Below are positions 58,937 through 64,000 of a DNA stretch of 64,000 bases, in pieces (the first letter of the stretch is position 1; each line of letters opens with the position of its first letter). The translations under genes were made by a program, and so were the position numbers. This DNA is from Crossaster papposus (Eukaryota > Echinodermata > Asteroidea > Velatida > Solasteridae): NCBI GenBank assembly GCA_037893245.1, contig JBAIAA010000096.1, positions 496,001 to 560,000 on the forward strand. The letters are read 5' to 3'. Below the pieces are notes generated by a model, which was not told the DNA's origin, did not search any database, and was given only the letters and a program-made list of their open reading frames with translations.

Positions 58937-60262
58937 CAGGCGCGGATCTAGGATTGTTTTTAGACGGGGGGCACACCCCAAACTGGAAAATGCGAGCGCA
59001 AAGCGCGAAGCCCTTATGGCGTGGGTGCGGGAAAGTTTTGGATTCTATATGCATTGTGGTGCAATCTGTGGCGATTCCCGGCCTCTTTCCTGTGATTGTT
59101 TTTAGCAAAAGTTATAAAAAATATATGGAGATAAAATGGAGAATTATGGAGATTTTAATGGAGAATATAATAAATAAATATATACTAATTTATATATGAA
59201 TGTGGGGCACACCCAAAACTGAAAAATGCGCGCGAAGCGTGGGGTCTAAAATAGACTCGATATGCTTTGTGGTACAATCTGAGGCGATTTCGAGAATTAT
59301 GAAGATTATAATAGAGAATATAATTTATATAAATATATATTACACATACATTTATTGGTGATTGTGGGGCACCCCCCAAATTGAAAAATGTGAGCGTGGG
59401 GCCTTTACGACGTGGGTTCCGGGGCCCGCTTAAGGGCCCCGGAAATTATATATGCTTTGTGGTGCAATTTGAGGCGATTCCTGTCCTCTTTACTCTGACA
59501 AGTTTTCAAGATTATATGGAGATAAAATGCAGAATTATGGAGATTATAAAGATATATAAGTTTATATATGAATGTGGGTCACTCCCAAAACTGGAAAATG
59601 CGAGAATATATTTAAATATTATATAGCAAAAATGTCGCCAAAAAGATTTCGGACAGTGTCCTAGCTTGGGTTGGACAAACCATAGCTCCGTGAACAAACC
59701 AACCCACTAACTAACATTCTTACACAAGGTCATTAACAATATAAACATTCATCCATACTGCAATAAAAGGGTAGCCTTATTGGCAATGAAGGGGACAGTA
59801 CTGCCAATTCAATGACCACATGTCCACCAGGCGCGGGATTATTTATCGAACCTCGATGCCAGGTAGTGCGAGTATCATACGTTGGTTAACGGAGCCACCC
59901 CTGATGATACCAACGAGCGGCTAGATGCGCGCCAGGCGGGTTGCGGGTTCAGGTTGTCTTCTGCGGATAAGACCAACCTCGCTCTCCCGCTGCGAGTAGA
60001 GACCCTAAGAGAGCTTCTTGTGCATGGAGAAATTAAACGGGTGCGTGTCGCAAACTGGGGTTCCGTGGATTGATAACCCTTTTTGTCAGTATTATATTAT
60101 GCCCCAAAATAGACACAGCAGATCCTCCGATCCGATTCTCCTTCCTTCCTTTTCTCTCACCTCCCCCTCTTTTCCCCCACACCCCGTTTTTTTTAAAACT
60201 CATTTTACCTAGGGGGCACGTGCCCCCGCGGCCCCCCCCCCCCCCCCCCGGATCCGCGGCTG
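58937..60262. mobile_element. hAT-like element with internal about 200-bp repeats (1.3 kb)
   Basis: The left end CAGGCGCGGATCTAGG mirrors the right end, which reads CAGCCGCGGATCCGGGGG on the other strand. CATAT flanks both sides (58932-58936, 60263-60267), shorter than the 8 bp usual for hAT. Three degenerate units start near 58975, 59203 and 59366, with GGGGCACxCCCCAAAxTG and GTGGTGCAATCTGxGGCGATT. A poly-C run lies near the right end (about 60234-60249). No transposase frame. Confidence 0.65.
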
Positions 60263-61941
60263 CATATTTAACCCTAGTATTAATAACACCGCGGCGCCTC
60301 GCCCTCGCGCTGGTTGCGATCATCCTAATGCCTCATCGATCAGGTATACCGTGGCCATTGGAAAAAAGCTTTTGCCGTTTTCCAAGCCCGAGCTTCGTTC
60401 CCGTTCGGCTTTGTTTATGCAGTATATGTAATTCGTCAATGGTACCGGTATCAGAGCCAGATGAAGCCTATTGGGCTTGGAAAACGGCCAGAGTCAGAAC
60501 GCTGGGCGTGTTGCCTTGAGGGCGCTCTTCGTCATGTTGCATTCATTGTCGACTTTGTTGTTGTCCATTAATGATTTACCTTTATTAAAGTACATGTACT
60601 TCCGTGTTGCTTCGAGTTCGAGGACTGAGTGAAAGGACCTATAACAAAAAGTGAGCAAAGATAATATTATCGGTCAATTAGAAAATGAAAAAGAATTGTG
60701 CAACCTGACGCTGTTTTTTGGATTAGAGAAAATAGAGGTATATTTTTGGCGTAAAAACAAATTTCATTTTCACAAAAGAAATGTAATAACCCAGTCCCAC
60801 TCCCAGCCAGGCCCAGGCTCATCAAGTCAAGCACAATCATTTGTATCGTATGTGCTTGTGTACTACTCTTAGTATTTGCTATACCTTTTTGTCAATATAG
60901 ATTACGTTTTGGGTGGGTTGTCGGTGCTGTTCATGTTGTCGGTGTGTTGTCGGTGAATATTAGTATTTTAGGACCGCAACCAATCAGTGTAAAAATGCTC
61001 AAAGTTACACCGTGGCTATTCTTACGTCATATGTGACCGCAATCCTACGTACTTTGTCTATTCTTACGTGAGTTTCGGTACCGGTAGCGCATCCGTGACT
61101 GATGATTGGGTGTGTACTGACAGAGTACAGATACTACCAACTTCAAAATAGTAACAGTGGCACTACAGGTCAGTAATACCATGGAGGAATCTGCTCTTAT
61201 TCCTCCATGGTAATACTTACCTGGCAAAAAATGCAGTAGTCCAGCCTTGACCCATTTCTGTGTCCCAAAGGACAATTTTTGCTGTAGAGTTTAGATCACC
61301 CTACACAGCATACTACACATGCACACTCAGCAAGCAAAGGGGACCAAATGCTATAAAAGTACTACGAGTGCAATTAGGGGTGAAGTACCAAATGCTAAAA
61401 ATTACTACAGGCATTGCACACAAGTCAGTGAGAGTACTGCATACTACGTTTTACTACTCGTAGTAAAAAGTATAGGGTTAGGGTTAATGTAATACTTCAT
61501 TTGATAGTAGCTAGCTGTACTGCAGCTGTAGTTAGTTTATTGCATATCTGTACATTTCGTGATGAACACATTTTGTGACAACTTGTGGCAATACTGGCAT
61601 GACCACACCCTGTATCTTGAGTTACACACCGATTGTGCTCAAATAATTTCGCCAAACGATGTACTTCCTCAATTTATCATCTAGACTGTCTTCCCATTGA
61701 TGCCTGCCATGAACTCTAACACCAGCGGAGAAAATCAAAGGTCAAACGTGCATGATACATGACCTCGAACCACATCTTAATTCCCTGAATATTATGTATG
61801 GAATTTGGTTTAATGTTTTTTTGTAACAACTTGCATGGCTTTCAAGTTAGGATGTAAGTTACTTATAAATTCTCAGCATTTTTCATAACGGATTGGATTG
61901 ACAATTATGGGAGAAAAAAAGTGATGATACTGATAGTTTAA
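60263..61941 (+). other. Upstream region of TRIM-NHL copy D, no gene seen
   Basis: 60290-60960 matches 24350-25120 and 44150-44760. About 60975-61590 has no counterpart in the other units. From about 61592 the common upstream region resumes (ACCCTGTATCTTGAGTTACA). The homopolymer part seen in A to C is missing. Confidence 0.5.
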
Positions 61942-62184
61942 CCAGTTCGCGCCGGGATTATTTTAACATCGCCGAGCCGACGGGCGGGATTATTTTTTTT
62001 AACAAAACTCGATCCGAAGCGTGTTAAGGCCGATAGTGCTGGGTAGCACACCCACGCATTTCCGGCCTTGCGCGCTGCTGACGTACATTTCCGAACTTGA
62101 ACTTGGCGTGTTTATGCGTCATCCGTTTTGAATATGGGGAAATGTTTGCGTTTATATACATGTACGTCATCCGGTGCGAACTGG
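61942..62184. mobile_element. TTAA-flanked MITE with CCAGTTCGC ends, copy 2 (243 bp)
   Basis: TTAA at 61938-61941 and 62185-62188, ends CCAGTTCGCGCCGG and CCGGTGCGAACTGG. Copies A, B and C read CTGATAGTTTAAAGAGAATG here without it, a clean empty site with a single TTAA. About 90 percent identical by eye to 39027-39260. Confidence 0.9.
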
Positions 62185-62235
62185 TTAAAGAGAATGTGCA
62201 GTTTTGGTAAGAGGGTGATTTTGCACTTCTTTTAA

Positions 62236-63291
62236 AGGTTCTACGCAGACCTTTCGAGGAGAATTGCTGTTTAATAATTTAAAATGTACCTTGGTGTGTA
62301 ACAAAACCAGGGGTGATAAACTTGTATAAAATGACATTTATTGGGGTTCAGTAATTACCGTAAATGTAATTGGCCCCCTCATTAACATGTTCAAACACTG
62401 ACAAATGGTGGCGCTGTTCGTGACGAACATTTGGCAACCCACCAAAAGAAACAAAATTATAGTCTGGTACCTGGCAATACGTCTGGACACCAGATAAGCC
62501 CCATGATGTGCGTGCAGCATGCGATCCGATTATATACATTCATGTACAATGTACATGCGTGATGTCATGCCTGCGGGTACGGTACGCACGCAGCAGATTT
62601 TGTTCAGACATGGCGAGTAAAGACGACAGTAATTCGGGGCCGGGAGGCGCATATTCCACAGAATCGGACGAAATTTTCGCAGTATCATCAGAAATATTGT
62701 TGGCACTGCAGTTGGTTTCAACAACCTTTTAAATTTCATGCCAAACGACTCGTACTATTTGCTCGAAGAACTCCGGCTCGAAGTGTTCGCTGCATAGCGT
62801 GGAGCTTGGTTTCGGGCCTATCCACTTCGCCCTATTCAGCCCGACTTTGGCAGTCCAAATCCGTCTATATTTTGGATCAGTTGGAAATGTGTGCATGCTC
62901 ATGCCATCTTTGTTGGTGTTGCTGCAACTTGCAGCAACACATCTGGCTGAGATTCACCTTTTAAATATGAAAACTCAGAACAATTCCTTTGACAATAAAC
63001 TTGAGTCGACCATCGACTGAATGATTTTGCATAGATACGCGTGGCACATGATGCATGCATGCACGGGCAGGCTGGTCGCGACGTCGAAGTCTTCCCGCAC
63101 ACACGTCACAATTCTGCAAATTTTACTTGTTAATAAGCTACCATTCTAGGGGCGGGGCCGGTACCCCAAAGCACTTTATATATATTTTTTTCATATTAAT
63201 TACCCCAAAATAAAACTTTTATCAACTGAAAATCACTCAATTAGTTATAATCTTTCATTTAAACTAATACAAACCACATTTCTAGGACCCT
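62236..63291. mobile_element. TTAA-flanked insertion of about 1.06 kb upstream of copy D
   Basis: Sister units read ACTTCTTTTAAATTCACATC. Here TTAA (62232-62235) is followed by AGGTTCTACGCAGACC, and the right side ...CTAGGACCCT precedes TTAA (63292-63295). The ends are only weakly inverted (AGGTTCTA and AGGGTCCTA), compatible with a Kolobok- or piggyBac-type element. Inside, an ATG at 62610 opens a 40-codon frame (MASKDDSNSGPGG...) of no known family. Confidence 0.55.
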
Positions 63292-63377
63292 TTAAATTCA
63301 CATCTATAGCTCTGGCTGTCGATACCTATTATTAAATACATGAACACATTCATTTTCTTTCTTCCAGGTAAAACAAA

Positions 63378-64000
63378 ATGGCGACTGGACATGCGATAAG
63401 TTTAGCTCTGGAGACGATTAGCAGACAGCATCTGGAGTGCGGCATATGTCACGAGAGATACGATCGCCCTAAGATACTAGAATGCCTGCACAGTTTCTGT
63501 GAGCAATGTCTGCTAAAATACCACAGCACGAAGCACCAGAGCTGTACGGAGATTCCTTGCCCCGTATGTCGACAGGAGACGAAGCTTCCAGAGGCGGGGG
63601 TGCAGGGTCTGAAAACCAACTTTCATCTAATCGGTTTGGTTGAGGAGATTGTACTTCAGGAGAAGGTAGTGAGCTTGGGTGATGCTGGTATTTCGTGTGG
63701 TATTTGTGAGGAAGCCAATGAGGCAACGCATAGATGTCTGGACTGCGAACAGAGTTTGTGCTCGGCCTGTAGTAAAATGCATCTTCGATTCGCAGCAATG
63801 TCAAACCACAAGGTGACTCCACTGAAGGACATTCGTGAGGGGAAGGTTACACTGACAAAGAAACATCAGAAACAACATCCAAAATGTCCAATCCATGCGG
63901 GCGAAGCAGCGAGGTTCTTTTGCACTACGTGTGAAATACTCATCTGCCGAGACTGTACGGTCGTAAACCACTGCAAACCAGAACACTCGTACATTGAGGG
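63378..64000 (+). CDS. TRIM-NHL protein, copy D (N-terminal 207 aa, cut by window end)
   Basis: Open from ATG at 63378 to the window edge with no stop. The RING (CGICHERYDRP ... CPVC), B-box 1 and B-box 2 (CPIHAGEAARFFC ... CRDC ... HCKPEH) are complete, with the zinc ligands kept. Differences from A include Y28-D-R in place of Y28-E-R and IVLQEK in place of IELQEK. A splice acceptor (CTTTCTTCCAG) precedes the ATG as in the other copies. The coiled coil and propeller lie outside the window. Confidence 0.9.
   Translation, partial: MATGHAISLALETISRQHLECGICHERYDRPKILECLHSFCEQCLLKYHSTKHQSCTEIPCPVCRQETKLPEAGVQGLKTNFHLIGLVEEIVLQEKVVSLGDAGISCGICEEANEATHRCLDCEQSLCSACSKMHLRFAAMSNHKVTPLKDIREGKVTLTKKHQKQHPKCPIHAGEAARFFCTTCEILICRDCTVVNHCKPEHSYIE

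Noticed and set aside
59882..60073. Plus frame near the hAT-like right end
   Set aside because: Short and with no recognisable domain; the small GC-rich stretch around it explains the open frame.
1..64000. tRNA, rRNA and CRISPR-like arrays
   Set aside because: No cloverleaf-compatible A/B boxes, rRNA-like blocks or regularly spaced direct repeats were noticed; this was by eye, not by a covariance search.

Overview
The window is from a repeat-rich, AT-rich metazoan genome. GT-AG introns, non-LTR and Ty3/gypsy retrotransposons, many short inverted-repeat elements and an amplified TRIM-NHL family point to a marine invertebrate. A non-vertebrate deuterostome such as a lancelet would fit, but this is an inference and the species cannot be read from the sequence.

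The backbone is a tandem array of one unit. Each unit has a two-exon TRIM-NHL E3-ligase gene, its upstream region, and a long shared 3' flank containing an old LINE fragment. Copy A is at 6017-8867, copy B at 26005-29225, copy C at 47646-50496, and copy D starts at 63378 and runs off the window. In A, B and C the predicted splice sites join exactly in frame (638, 640 and 638 aa). A and C share a foldback-element insertion that B and D lack, and their first exons differ at only about 7 of 1297 bases, so A and C are sister copies. Their second exons, which encode five of six NHL propeller blades, differ far more, and the differences sit at equivalent loop positions in each blade.

Mobile DNA has expanded the units. 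Positions 1-4081 hold the 3' part of a Ty3/gypsy element with an open pol and a canonical gag/pol slippery site, inserted inside the foldback element of unit A. Unit A also carries a 5'-truncated LINE (12715-14783, minus), a complete gypsy element with two nearly identical LTRs (14997-23484) and a 171-bp element (24512-24682). Unit B carries a hAT-like element with a second element inside it (29709-30593) and an 8.7-kb nest of Helitron/Helentron-like elements (32077-40807). One member of that nest carries what looks like a captured gene piece. Unit C is preceded by a 124-bp near-perfect hairpin (44569-44692) and the foldback element (44761-46742), and is followed by local duplications (53.7-57.5 kb). 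Before copy D come a hAT-like element (58937-60262), a 243-bp TTAA element (61942-62184) and a TTAA-flanked 1-kb insertion (62236-63291). Because the units are paralogous, most insertions can be checked here against an empty site in a sister unit.

The observation most worth pursuing is the local hypervariability of the NHL exon, which is more divergent between units than the non-coding DNA just downstream. I saw no rRNA or tRNA gene and no CRISPR array.
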